From assembly GCF_010882125.1 (NCBI RefSeq), contig NZ_JAAGVZ010000014.1, positions 40,805-104,804 of the forward strand: DNA of 64,000 nucleotides, written 5' to 3'. Below the pieces are notes generated by a model. The model ran no database searches, was not told the DNA's origin, and saw nothing but the letters and a program-made list of their open reading frames with translations. Each line of letters begins with the position of its first letter. Positions within the stretch are counted from its first letter, which is position 1. The stretch comes from Peribacillus alkalitolerans. Its GTDB lineage: Bacteria; Bacillota; Bacilli; Bacillales; DSM-1321. This document shows, one piece after another, positions 41,542 to 50,771 of this stretch. The position numbers and the translations under genes were made by a program.

Positions 41542-41547
41542 ATCTTG

Positions 41548-41573
41548 TACAACTAACGCATGCGTTAGTTGTA
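41548..41573. promoter_or_regulatory. 26-base loopless perfect palindrome
   Basis: Arms TACAACTAACGCA and TGCGTTAGTTGTA meet without a loop. Loopless perfect symmetry fits a dimeric repressor operator (TetR/QacR-like) better than a terminator. It lies 26 bases after the anti-sigma stop with no gene start close by. Confidence 0.55.
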
Positions 41574-41599
41574 TAAGAAAATTTTTTATTGAAGATGAG

Positions 41600-42058
41600 T
41601 TACTTATTTCTTTTTTTACTATAAACAAAAACTAATAATGATACACCGAATGTGAATACGCCCAAAAATCCAATCAAAAATCCCATAGGGATTAAGAAGA
41701 AAGGTTCTGAAAGTGTACCATCAGGTAAAACTTTTGAGCCTATTATATTAAAACTTACCAAGCAACCTATACCTGCTAAGATGAATAAACTTCCAAATAT
41801 ATTTAATATGCGAGTTAAGGCTTTATTATATGATTTCATTTTTTCATTCTCCCACTTGTCTGCTATTTTTTTTATAGTTTGTTTCTCGTCTTTTTCGTCT
41901 TTTGTAATAATTAATTCACTATCCATTAACTGAAGTTCTTTTTGACACTTTTCACAACTTGATAAATGATCTTCTACAAGTATGACACTTTCTTTGCTAC
42001 ATACTCGATCGTGGTAAAGTGGTAATAAATCATTAATTACTTCACAAGAAATTTTCAT
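41600..42058 (-). CDS. Zinc-finger anti-sigma factor, membrane-anchored
   Basis: 152 residues. The N-terminal ZAS motif is visible (CEVINDLLPLYHDRVCSKESVILVEDHLSSCEKCQKE: His-x3-Cys-x2-Cys at ~31-38). Two membrane segments follow (about 83-105 and 122-145). It overlaps the sigma gene by 4 bases and would sequester that sigma factor. A terminator follows. Confidence 0.85.
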   Translation of the reverse strand: MKISCEVINDLLPLYHDRVCSKESVILVEDHLSSCEKCQKELQLMDSELIITKDEKDEKQTIKKIADKWENEKMKSYNKALTRILNIFGSLFILAGIGCLVSFNIIGSKVLPDGTLSEPFFLIPMGFLIGFLGVFTFGVSLLVFVYSKKRNK

Positions 42059-42531
42059 GTTATGCTCCCCTTTATTTTTGTTTTTGCTCGATAATACGTG
42101 ACCCTTGCCCAGCTCTCTGTCTTTTCAAATAATTCCCCAATTTGTGAGAATGATAGTTCCCCAAATGTTCTTAAGCTAAAAACTTCTTTATAAGGCTCAT
42201 TTAGCTCATGCACAAGTTTATGGATTTGAAATGCAGTCTCCTTATTACCTAATCTTTCTTCAAAACTTTTATCATCCGTTATTTTTTCAAGAGTCATATT
42301 TTGATCAAAACGAGATTCTTTTTTCAGATGTGTATATAAAGAGTTTTTAGCAATTTGGCACAGCCAAACACTTAACTTACATTCACCATTAAAAGTATCA
42401 ATACTATTAAGTGCTTTGAAAAAAGTTTCTTGCGTAATGTCTTCTGAAAGAGTTGCATTTTTACATAAAGTAAATACGTATTTATAAACTGTACCAAAAT
42501 ATTGATTATAAACTTCATTAAATTCTGTCAC
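42055..42531 (-). CDS. ECF-type sigma factor
   Basis: 158 residues. Region 2: YNQYFGTVYKYVFTLCKNATLSEDITQETFFKALNSI. Region 4: NEPYKEVFSLRTFGELSFSQIGELFEKTESWARVTYYRAKTKI. First gene of a two-gene operon with its zinc-finger anti-sigma factor (ATGA overlap). A possible self-promoter with TGTAAC and GTCT blocks lies upstream around 42550-42580. Signal and regulon unknown. Confidence 0.88.
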   Translation of the reverse strand: MTEFNEVYNQYFGTVYKYVFTLCKNATLSEDITQETFFKALNSIDTFNGECKLSVWLCQIAKNSLYTHLKKESRFDQNMTLEKITDDKSFEERLGNKETAFQIHKLVHELNEPYKEVFSLRTFGELSFSQIGELFEKTESWARVTYYRAKTKIKGSIT

Positions 42532-42789
42532 CTTATCACCACACTTTCATATGTAAGACTCTTTAAACACAAAAACGTTACAAAAAATATTTTCTTAATT
42601 AATATATATTCCTTCATTTCTTGTTCAACTATCCTGCCCCTTTACTTCAATAAGCGAGGGAGCTACCATCACGACAAATCCTTCTATCGATCAAGCACCT
42701 GTTTGTTAAAAGCGTTAAGAAATATTAATATGCTTCAACCATTTTCATTTTCAAGGTAAATGTTGGACATATTATCCTTAGGAGGTGAT

Positions 42790-42936
42790 ATGGTGGCTGA
42801 CAAAAAGAAAACTTCCAAACACAATGAAAGTTTCAGTAATTTAGATAGAGACAAAAACGATCGACATAATGATAATGCTAGGGCAGCTGCAGCTCTTGAA
42901 CCAGAAACCCCAAGAATTAATACAGATAATCTTTAA
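42790..42936 (+). CDS. Small hydrophilic protein, 48 residues
   Basis: ATG at 42790 with an ideal GGAGGTGAT site (in-frame GTG at 42793 also possible). Sequence starts MVADKKKTSKHNESFSNLDR and is rich in D, N, K and A. Such small, highly polar proteins are often spore-associated in Bacillus; I infer this only from composition. Followed by another small ORF 85 bases downstream. Confidence 0.55.
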   Translation: MVADKKKTSKHNESFSNLDRDKNDRHNDNARAAAALEPETPRINTDNL

Positions 42937-43020
42937 CAGAACTGGTTTGGTTCATTTATCAGCTATTCCTAATTTAATCATGTCAAAATTCCAATACTAG
43001 TAAAGAAAGAGGTGGATTTG

Positions 43021-43200
43021 ATGGGAAAATGGAATGAGCAGGCGGCACCGAATAATAATTTGCCATCCAACACAATCCAATCATCTGAACTTCTGTTAGG
43101 TAAGAAAGCAGACCATGAATTTTCAGAGGAGCTTTCCGATGGTGGAGAAAGAGATAAAAACATTCAAATGCTCAAAAACAGTCCTAAAAAGAAAAACTGA
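43021..43200 (+). CDS. Small hydrophilic protein, 59 residues
   Basis: ATG at 43021 with GAGGTGG five bases upstream. Starts MGKWNEQAAPNNNLPSNTIQ and contains KKADHEFSEELSDGGERDKN. The EFSEEL core near its C-terminal half faintly recalls the YfhD family of small Bacillus proteins. The call is weak beyond the strong initiation site. Confidence 0.55.
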   Translation: MGKWNEQAAPNNNLPSNTIQSSELLLGKKADHEFSEELSDGGERDKNIQMLKNSPKKKN

Positions 43201-43380
43201 TTATGTAACCCTCATTTTATTTTCCATTCAGGATTATTCATTCTTTTTCACTTTTGGAAGGTAAAGTGAAAGATTGTGCAGATGGGGTTAACATTTTTTT
43301 AAACAATCACCTTCCCCTTCTGTGTATTTTGTTTTCAGGCTGACCTTTTAAAGGTGATCCTTTAACTTGCTTTAACAACA

Positions 43381-43415
43381 ACGTGCGCTTTTCCTTGTTC
43401 TGGAAAAGCGCACGT
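43381..43415. terminator. Long perfect hairpin
   Basis: ACGTGCGCTTTTCC and GGAAAAGCGCACGT form a 14-bp perfect stem with 7-base loop, followed by TTGTTT. It may end the small-protein unit, although it is 180 bases from the last stop codon. Confidence 0.6.
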
Positions 43416-43508
43416 TTGTTTAAGTATATTTCTTCACAAATTGAAGTTCATTTTCTGGTTCAATATTAAAATGGCATCCTTCTTAAAGGATTGTCCCTTT
43501 TAGTTTTT

Positions 43509-43600
43509 GGCTCTGTTAAACTTGCTGTTGATTTCCGTTCCAGACGCTTGCTTTCCGGGGGGCGTTCGCCGAGCCTCCTCGTCGCTAGCGCTCCTGCCTA
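43509..43600. repeat. Truncated Bacillus imperfect palindromic repeat abutting a broken gene
   Basis: GGCTCTGTTAAAC...TTGATTTCCGTTCCAG...CTTGCTTTCC...GAGCCTCCTCG matches the reverse complement of the copy at 29091 and stops after GCTCCTGCC, about half length. Its broken end coincides with the break in the alpha/beta hydrolase frame. Confidence 0.8.
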
Positions 43601-43791
43601 TTGTATGTATAGTTAATATGTAATACATCAAAACCTTTAGTGTAGAATAACCCTGTTGTAAAGTGTAACAATGGAGACTGTGTTGTGTAACCAGCCCCAG
43701 GTAAGACAATAACTAAATGATTTGTTTCTTCTTTTTGTTCTATCAATCTAAAAGGAATACTTTTAGAACCAACAATTTCATTATTAGTCAC
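43585..43791 (-). pseudogene. N-terminal fragment of an alpha/beta hydrolase
   Basis: 68 codons starting MTNNEIVGSKSIPFRLIEQK, then HLVIVLPGAGYTTQSPLLHF and DVLHINYTYN, the beginning of an alpha/beta hydrolase. The last four codons come from repeat DNA. The nucleophile and the rest are missing and not found nearby, so the gene was cut by the repeat or by a deletion at that junction. Confidence 0.8.
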
Positions 43792-43844
43792 CGCTTTCTC
43801 ACTCCCTTAGGTTTATAGTTGTTATTCTCTACTATTTAATAAAA

Positions 43845-43866
43845 AAAGCTACCAAAAAGGCAGCTG
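43845..43866 (-). terminator. Terminator-like hairpin
   Basis: AGCTGCC/GGTAGCT stem followed by T residues on the minus strand, just after the nucleotidyltransferase stop. Confidence 0.65.
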
Positions 43867-43889
43867 GCCTCAGACATAAAGACGACTAC

Positions 43890-44657
43890 TTATGGCGCTA
43901 CGCCTGCCACGGTAGTTTCGACCACATCCTTTAAGGTTTCCAAAATCCGACTACTTAACGCTACATCGATAGTTTGTAGTTCAATGAGGAAAACATTCAT
44001 GGTTGCCCTAAATGCACGCAAGATTTCACTGGCGTTTAATTCTCTAACAAGAGCCTTTTCAAGTGGTGCGGTGACCTCCCTCGGCAGACTATCTATACCC
44101 CGTGCTTCAGGTAACGGAAGGTTGTATTTCATGCAAGCCAAATTCAGTATTGTATCACGGACACCTCTAATAAAATATTCTGCTCTCCACCATTGTTCTC
44201 GCCGGATACATGCTCTCACATGAAGTGCATAAATAAAACCTAACCCAATCAAATACTCCACCGTTTGCTTAGAGGTGGGATGAACTTCCTCGACTGGATC
44301 TCCAAATAGCAACTTAAAAGTAGATCCACGAGCACCAAATTCCGAAGAAGGAGAGAATGCAAGATCAACCTGCAGCGTGTTTCGGAGAAGGAATACTCTG
44401 TAAATCGTTGACCTCGAAATCACATCAATATGATGTACTACATCATGTTTACCATACATCATTTCCGTCCAATCAGCTAAAGTCTGTTGCAACATTGTTT
44501 CTTCAATTCCAAAGAAGAGATCAATATCCGACCAGCGATCCTCCTTACCCACTGATGCCGAACCTGTAACCGCTGCACCATTAATTCGGGGGTCATTTTG
44601 AGCTGTTTCTATTAGTTCAGAACGTAGGTTATCACGGTACTGCGAAGTAAATATCAT
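43890..44657 (-). CDS. Nucleotidyltransferase domain protein (aminoglycoside-nucleotidyltransferase-like)
   Basis: 255 residues. The Pol-beta-type motif GSASVGKEDRWSDIDLFFG (near 31-49, with the two catalytic Asp) is intact, followed by a helical C-terminal domain. Relatives adenylylate antibiotics or act as unknown nucleotidyltransferases. No start-site conflict. Single gene; the flanks contain gene remnants. Confidence 0.8.
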   Translation of the reverse strand: MIFTSQYRDNLRSELIETAQNDPRINGAAVTGSASVGKEDRWSDIDLFFGIEETMLQQTLADWTEMMYGKHDVVHHIDVISRSTIYRVFLLRNTLQVDLAFSPSSEFGARGSTFKLLFGDPVEEVHPTSKQTVEYLIGLGFIYALHVRACIRREQWWRAEYFIRGVRDTILNLACMKYNLPLPEARGIDSLPREVTAPLEKALVRELNASEILRAFRATMNVFLIELQTIDVALSSRILETLKDVVETTVAGVAP

Positions 44658-44875
44658 GTGATCTTCATCCTTTCTTTGTTCAACAAATTATACTGCTCCA
44701 TTAATAAAAATTAATTTCAAAATTCCATTATTTGATCAATCACTTTATTTCAGAATATGGCACTTTTGTTGAACAAAGACCAAACAGGACTCTTCCACTA
44801 AACTGCACCACCTATAGCTAAAAGAAGAAGCTGACTTAAAGACAGCTCTAAATGAACTAAAAAATAAAAATATCA

Positions 44876-45000
44876 TCTATAAACAAAGACACCCATCATA
44901 GAGCCGAAAATACCACTAATTATTCCGGTTATAAGCAGAACAAGACCGTGTTTATCTAATTGGTTATCTCTCCGTAAAATTACTCTCAAACTAGCTGCAA
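44876..45000 (-). pseudogene. Remnant of a membrane protein gene
   Basis: An open minus-strand frame reads FAASLRVILRRDNQLDKHGL then LLITGIISGIFGSMMGVFVYR and stops. It looks like the tail of a small membrane protein but lacks a start; stops precede it. The rest of the 44658-45020 gap holds no supported gene. Confidence 0.35.
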
Positions 45001-45022
45001 AAAGATGAATTTATTCAATGAA

Positions 45023-45048
45023 AAAAACCGGACAAAGCCCGGTCATTC
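45023..45048 (-). terminator. Terminator of the SpoIID-like gene
   Basis: ACCGG/CCGGT stem followed by seven T residues on the minus strand. Confidence 0.7.
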
Positions 45049-45079
45049 TCATGAATTATTCTCTAACGTGCTGTCTTCA

Positions 45080-46875
45080 TTATTTATTCAAGGGAACACC
45101 AATAACAGAAACATCGCTCAATGTCATATTCGGATAATACGCTGTTAAGATTTGGTCATATCCCCACCCCATTTTTAAACCTAGGTGAGATGCCCCATAT
45201 TGACTCATTCCGACACCGTGACCATTTCCACCACCGAAGAATGTAACACTATTATCTTCGCCTATTTCGAAATTAAAGAATGCAGAAGGAAGAATCGTAT
45301 AGTTATTTGTCGGTGCATTATAGACTGTACTTCCGGCAGTCGCACGGTGCAATACTACAGTTCCACCACCTGTATAAGTAGATGTTGGTCTAATTGTAAA
45401 TCGAATATTGAATTCCTTTACAATTTTATAGGTTCCTGTTGAGCCTTCCACAACGAGCTCCATAATATTGCCGCCATCACCACGTTTTTCAACGTACATG
45501 TTTTTAAATTCTCCAATACCTTCAGCAGGGATTGGAAGGCTTACAAATTCACCAGATTCATTTTTTGTCAGTACAAAATTAGGGTCTGCAACTTGTCTAG
45601 CACCAATATTCTTATTAATCGTATTTGATAGTTCTTCCTTAGATAATGTTACTTTCCATCTAAACCAAGGAGACGTTCCATCATATCCTGTGTGAGATAA
45701 TGTTTTATAAAAGTCTAGTATTTCTTGTTCGTTTGATGTATCTATTTCTAGCATTTTACTTTGATCATTAGGATCAAACGTATGACTTTGTGCTAATAAA
45801 TATGGAACTTCATGCCCTGGGAATGATCCATCTGCATCTGACCATACTTGGTGCTTGGATGCACCATAACCACCGGATGTCGAATAGTATCTAGCATCTA
45901 CTAAACTTCCATCCTTACTAAGCATAATGGCTCCTTTAGTCTCTTGTACAGCTTGAGACGTAAGTGCATTTTCCGCTGAATTGTTATAAACCTGGCTCAT
46001 TACACTGTCTAATACAAAAAAGCCTTCCTTAGCAAATCTATCAGCTAAATAATCTCCTAAAGCATACGTTCTAGCTGCAACTGACTGTGCTTTTAAAGCG
46101 TTTAGACCAAAGGTAGCCGGCATTTCACTTGGTACTACCTGTAATAAATAATCTTCTAAATTCACTTCATTTATTAAATGAAGTTTATCACCTGCTGCTG
46201 ATGCTGTTATTTCAAAAAAGCCTCTATACGCTGGCCCTTCAGGCTTTGTAGTACTCGGTCTATAATACTACCGATTGCGATTTTACTAGATTCATCTGTA
46301 GAAATATAGAGTCTATTTTTTGAAGTATGTAATACCGTATTGTCATCCTTTGTTACTGTAATCTCATGGGAATTTGGTGTAAATGTAATCGACTCATTTG
46401 CACCAATTACAAGTGTTTCATTGGCGACTTTATCAACAATCGTAAGTCCTGTTGGAGAACTCATCTTAATCAAGTTATGGTCCGTTGACACAAAATTAGT
46501 TGTCATTATACCAACTCTCATGTTTTTGATTGGTGTAGGACCATCAATATAGATTTTTGTAACTTCCTTCTTATGATTTACTAATACAGCGATATTTTCA
46601 GCACCGACTCTTACATCATTAAGTGATTTGTGATAAAGTTTTCCATCTACTCTCTGAAAAACCTTATAATTTTTAGCAAGTTTTAGAACTCCCTGGATCT
46701 CTAATTCTAGGGCTAGGTTAGGTATATCTTTCGCCATGATTTTTTCTGAATATGAATCCCAAGATTTTGCTTCTACAACGGTAGATTTTCCAGAAAACAC
46801 TTGTGGAAAAAGTGCAGAAATTAATAGAATGATTGTAAATACACTAATTAACTTACTTACCTTCTTTGATCGCAT
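45080..46875 (-). pseudogene. SpoIID/LytB domain protein, split by one frameshift
   Basis: Two frames belong to one gene. The upstream part (46875-46207, 222 residues) has a signal peptide and the N-terminal domain. The downstream part (46165-45080) holds the SpoIID/LytB catalytic-type domain (EDYLLQVVPSEMPATFGLNALKAQSVAARTYA, GNGHGVGMSQYGA). Between them, the alternate frame reads PSTTKPEGPAYRGFFEI, joining both. A single missing base near 46258-46262 explains the split. The intact product (~598 residues) would be a secreted lytic transglycosylase-like wall protein. Not proven inactive: it could be a base-call error. Confidence 0.85.
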
Positions 46876-47133
46876 GATTTTCCCTCCTCATTTTTTAATA
46901 GCGCTTTCATTTTCCTTCAGAAAAACTAGAAAAATGAAAGATTTCGTTTCTCTAATCTCCTTTTTCCTATTTTAGTAATTTATTATAGAAAAGGCATAAA
47001 TCAGCGTCAATAAAACGTTTAATTTTTCTGATATTTTCATACTTTAGTGGTAGATATAGGATTTTACACTAGGTAATATGTCAATCATGTTTTGCTTGTA
47101 GATTGGGCAACATAGGAAAAAGGAGGGATTTAT

Positions 47134-47406
47134 GTGACTAAGAGAAAACGCCGACCACTTATACCAGAGGCTAGGGGAGAATTAGATAATTTAAAAGCAA
47201 AGGTGATGAAAGAGAAAGGGTATAAATCCAATCCAAACGAGCCCGATCAGATTAAGTTTGAGGTCGCAGATGAGCTTGGAGTTCCCCTTAACAAAGACTA
47301 CAACGGCACACTAACTTCTAAGCAAGCTGGAAAAATTGGCGGGGTAATTGGTGGCAGTATGGTAAAAGAGATGATTAAAATGGCTAAAGAGAATTTAAAA
47401 AAATAA
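47134..47406 (+). CDS. Alpha/beta-type small acid-soluble spore protein
   Basis: 90 residues from a GTG at 47134 behind AGGAGGG. The SASP domain is clear: EARGELDNLKAKVMKE, then IKFEVADELGVPL (containing the GPR protease site) and GGVIGGSMVKEMIKMAKE. These proteins coat and protect spore DNA. It has a longer, basic N-terminal region and an unusual insertion (KGYKSNPNEPDQ) compared with typical 60-70-residue members. Shows that the organism sporulates. Confidence 0.88.
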   Translation: MTKRKRRPLIPEARGELDNLKAKVMKEKGYKSNPNEPDQIKFEVADELGVPLNKDYNGTLTSKQAGKIGGVIGGSMVKEMIKMAKENLKK

Positions 47407-47427
47407 GCTGCCTTTGCAGACAGCTTG

Positions 47428-47661
47428 TTAAAAACGACCTTTTATGCAAAGGTCGTTTTCCTCATTATTAATAATTTCTATGATACTTAAATACTGAAAA
47501 CACATTTCCATCAATGGTAACTTCATAATTGCTTCAGCTTGAAGTTTTTCGGTACCAGATAAATGGTGAGATATAAATTCGAAAACATACTTCCCTTTTG
47601 GGATATATTGAAAATCATCTGATAACCCTTCTAGATTACCGCAACCGTTAGTGGTATAAAT
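47428..47661 (-). pseudogene. Remnant of a protein-coding gene downstream of the GNAT gene
   Basis: A start-less open minus-strand frame reads TIYTTNGCGNLEGLSDDFQY then IPKGKYVFEF...SGTEKLQAEAIMK and stops inside the terminator. Composition is protein-like and the IPKGKY motif recalls effector-binding domains of BmrR/BltR-type regulators, but no start codon, ribosome site or partner domain exists. Confidence 0.35.
47430..47460. terminator. Terminator of the SASP gene
   Basis: AAAACGACCTTT/AAAGGTCGTTTT perfect stem with T residues following. Confidence 0.9.
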
Positions 47662-47679
47662 GGTTCAAAAATACGTTAT

Positions 47680-48159
47680 TCACGATAATTCTTTTATATA
47701 CCAAGCGTCCATTGCATTATGTTCTGAACCATCTAGTGCTTTTTCAAGTTGATGGAAACCTAATTTGATGTAAAGAAGATTAGCTACTTGTAGTTTCTCC
47801 AATGTTTCTAAGTAACAGTATGTATAGTGTTCCCTGGCAAAGTCGAGTGCTACTTTCATCAGCTCCTTTGACAGACCCATACCATGAACTTCTGGAGTAA
47901 TGTATAGCTTTTGCAGCTCGCAAATCCCCCTCTTCTGTCCAAATGGTGCAATACCCACACCGCCTACCACTTCATCTTGTTCATTCACTGCAACCCAATA
48001 CTTTGCATTTGATTGTTGCTTGTAAAATTGTGTTAGATTGCTTAATTGGGGGTCAAAATAGGCTGTTCCTGGAATATTTAAGTCAAATGATTCTAATGAG
48101 CTTTTAATAATTTGCTCTATTGTTTTATTGTCTTTTTCTTCAATTTCACGGATTTGCAT
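47680..48159 (-). CDS. GNAT family N-acetyltransferase
   Basis: 159 residues, begins MQIREIEEKDNKTIEQIIK as typical GNATs. Acetyl-CoA loop: LYITPEVHGMGLSKELMKVALDFA (near 86-109), followed by YLETLEKLQVANLLYIKLGFHQLEK. Substrate unknown. A GGGGG site precedes the ATG. Confidence 0.83.
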   Translation of the reverse strand: MQIREIEEKDNKTIEQIIKSSLESFDLNIPGTAYFDPQLSNLTQFYKQQSNAKYWVAVNEQDEVVGGVGIAPFGQKRGICELQKLYITPEVHGMGLSKELMKVALDFAREHYTYCYLETLEKLQVANLLYIKLGFHQLEKALDGSEHNAMDAWYIKELS

Positions 48160-48549
48160 TCTTTCATCCCCCAGTTCCCAATAATTTAATGATTAGACCC
48201 TATCTATTGTAATAAAGTTATTCTAATTACTATTCTAATAATGAATTTGTACCTCTATTATATAATAATATTTCCCTGATATTCCCTTTTAATAGAACAG
48301 GCAATTCTTCTGTCTTAAGAATTGCCTAAAGTACTTTTTTGCGCGTTTGTTCATAAAGGATTTCAACAAAAAAGGCCGTTAATCCTCCTAGATCAACTAC
48401 CCCTTTAGATCAAAAACTTTTGGATAAATAGCGTTTACCCTTTTGGATTAACTCTACCGAATTAATAACTTAGTAAATATAGGCTATAAGATAGGTACCA
48501 TCTAACAGGTGATCCGTTCTCAATTCAAATTTAGCTGTCTGTGCAAAAT
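48160..48549. other. Intergenic region between GNAT and DUF4256 genes
   Basis: No gene supported. It contains a perfect 11-bp hairpin AGGCAATTCTT/AAGAATTGCCT at 48299-48328 (no clear T-run) and A/T-rich promoter-like sequence. Confidence 0.45.
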
Positions 48550-49131
<582 letters not shown>

Positions 49132-49409
49132 ATTAGTTTCCTCCTTATTGTTTTTACACATAATGGTTTAAGAATTTGTTTTATAATAAATCAATCTTTA
49201 TTTTAAATATTAAATGATTAATTGCTACAAATGCAAAGAATCCATTTTGAAAAAAGATCGATCAAAATGGATTCTACAGTTTAGAATACAGATGGAATTT
49301 TTATAAAAAATTCGGATCATTTTTGGGTAAGTTTCTTGAACATTAGCACCCGTTCGTCATATAAGGTTAGCCAGCTAATTAAAATGTATCTGTCCTTTTC
49401 TGTTACCTT

Positions 49410-50132
49410 CTATGACCCGGCTATTTTTTCTCCCCTTGGCTGGCTGCTGTTGGCGTCCGGTTCGACGGTGATGCCGATTTGATCAAAAGTCTGCCCTTCT
49501 GCGAGCTGGTAGGTCAATATTCCGGATCCGTTTTCGTCCGGCTTGAATATGCCACCATTTTCCCTCTTGCCGTTTTTCAGCAGCCAAACCTGGTAAACCT
49601 GTGAACCTTCGACTCCGGGCAATTCGTGAACCTGTACCACCAAATTTTTCTCTGATTCCCGCTGGACAATATAGGCAATGCCGTTTGTTCCCGGGTGGCT
49701 TTGATTGGCTGCTTTTAAGGGAATGGCCGCTAAAATTTCAATGGGTATATTTTCGACATGGCGATTTTTTTCCTGTACATTCGCTAATCCAAGGCCAATA
49801 ATCGCAAGTAACATTACGGCCACGATACTGGTTGAAACTGGAGTAAACTGGCTTTTGAGCATCATAGCAAGCCTGCTTATCTTAGCCATGATTGTTTCCT
49901 TACCGCTTTTCTCTTTGTGATCAAAAACAAACCCCAGCACCTCGATTTTTAGCGTTTCAGGCACCTCGATTTCGGTATAATCAAACGGCAAAGCTTGCCA
50001 GGCCTGGGACAATTCTTGATATTCTTTCTTACACTCCGTACAATTCTTTAAATGTTCAACAAAGGCCATATGTTCGCTCTCCTTGAGCTCATTTGCTATG
50101 TATGGAATTAAATGATCACAATCCCTTCTCAT
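49410..50132 (-). CDS. RskA-like anti-sigma factor
   Basis: 240 residues. The N-terminal zinc-finger anti-sigma motif is present (CDHLIPYIANELKESEHMAFVEHLKNCTECKKEY). One membrane segment (about 99-117) precedes an anti-sigma-K factor C-terminal domain (HELPGVEGSQVYQVWLLKNGKRENGGIF), which is extracytoplasmic. It overlaps the sigma gene by 4 bases. Codon usage is richer in G+C than the flanks. Confidence 0.87.
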   Translation of the reverse strand: MRRDCDHLIPYIANELKESEHMAFVEHLKNCTECKKEYQELSQAWQALPFDYTEIEVPETLKIEVLGFVFDHKEKSGKETIMAKISRLAMMLKSQFTPVSTSIVAVMLLAIIGLGLANVQEKNRHVENIPIEILAAIPLKAANQSHPGTNGIAYIVQRESEKNLVVQVHELPGVEGSQVYQVWLLKNGKRENGGIFKPDENGSGILTYQLAEGQTFDQIGITVEPDANSSQPRGEKIAGS

Positions 50133-50674
50133 TTTATATCCTCCAGTTCTAGATGCTTCTTCAATCCTTTAAGAGCCTGGTGAAGCCTGCTTTTAATCGT
50201 GCCGAGCGGTTCTTGTTCCAGTTTGGCAATCTCTGAAAGAGAATACCCTTTCCAATAAAGCAAATCGATTAATTTTCTTTGCGCCGTCGGCAATTTGTTT
50301 TTCGCTTTCGCAATATCATTCGTATTTACACGTTGCTCGATTGCATTGGCAGGGTCGGCGATCTCTTCATGTTCCTCTTGATGGTGTTGCGTCTGCCTCT
50401 TCTCTTTCCGGAGGTAGTCAATGCAAATATTGCGGGTAATCGTGAGGAGCCAATTTACAAAGCTGCCTTGAGAGGGATCGTAATGGCTGTTTGTTGTCCA
50501 AAGCCTCAAAAAGACTAACTGAATAATCTCTTTCGTCTCATCCTCATTCCCATTGCAAAACTTCATAACGAAGCCGTACACAAGCTTTATATATCGATCA
50601 TACAGCTCCTCTAATGCGTGACCGTTTTTTTCGTTTACCAATCTCATTAATTCCGCAGCGTGTTTTTCTTTCAT
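50129..50674 (-). CDS. ECF sigma factor (SigK-type)
   Basis: 181 residues from the ATG at 50674 (GGGAGTG site). Region 2 (LYDRYIKLVYGFVMKFCNGNEDETKEIIQLVFLRLW) and region 4 (LPTAQRKLIDLLYWKGYSLSEIAKLEQEPLGTIKSRLHQALK) are intact. It pairs with an RskA-like anti-sigma factor and lies downstream of a lipoprotein and an AcfC-like binding protein, all on the same strand and with raised G+C. These four genes likely form one functional unit. Confidence 0.88.
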   Translation of the reverse strand: MKEKHAAELMRLVNEKNGHALEELYDRYIKLVYGFVMKFCNGNEDETKEIIQLVFLRLWTTNSHYDPSQGSFVNWLLTITRNICIDYLRKEKRQTQHHQEEHEEIADPANAIEQRVNTNDIAKAKNKLPTAQRKLIDLLYWKGYSLSEIAKLEQEPLGTIKSRLHQALKGLKKHLELEDIK

Positions 50675-50771
50675 GTGGCACTCCCTGCTATTGGATAAGA
50701 ATATATTTGCCATTTTACTATATTAAAAGTAAGGATGGGAACGACCGCAACTGATCGTTCCCTGGGCAGGC

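Noticed and set aside
41500..41628. Minus-strand 67-codon frame spanning the end of the anti-sigma gene, the palindrome and the terminator
   Set aside because: It runs through a perfect palindrome and a terminator hairpin and starts inside another gene; only its last ~32 codons look protein-like and these are listed as a remnant.
43420..43490. Minus-strand tail reading HFNIEPENELQFVKKYT
   Set aside because: Fewer than 20 codons before an upstream stop, no start, not enough to call a gene fragment.
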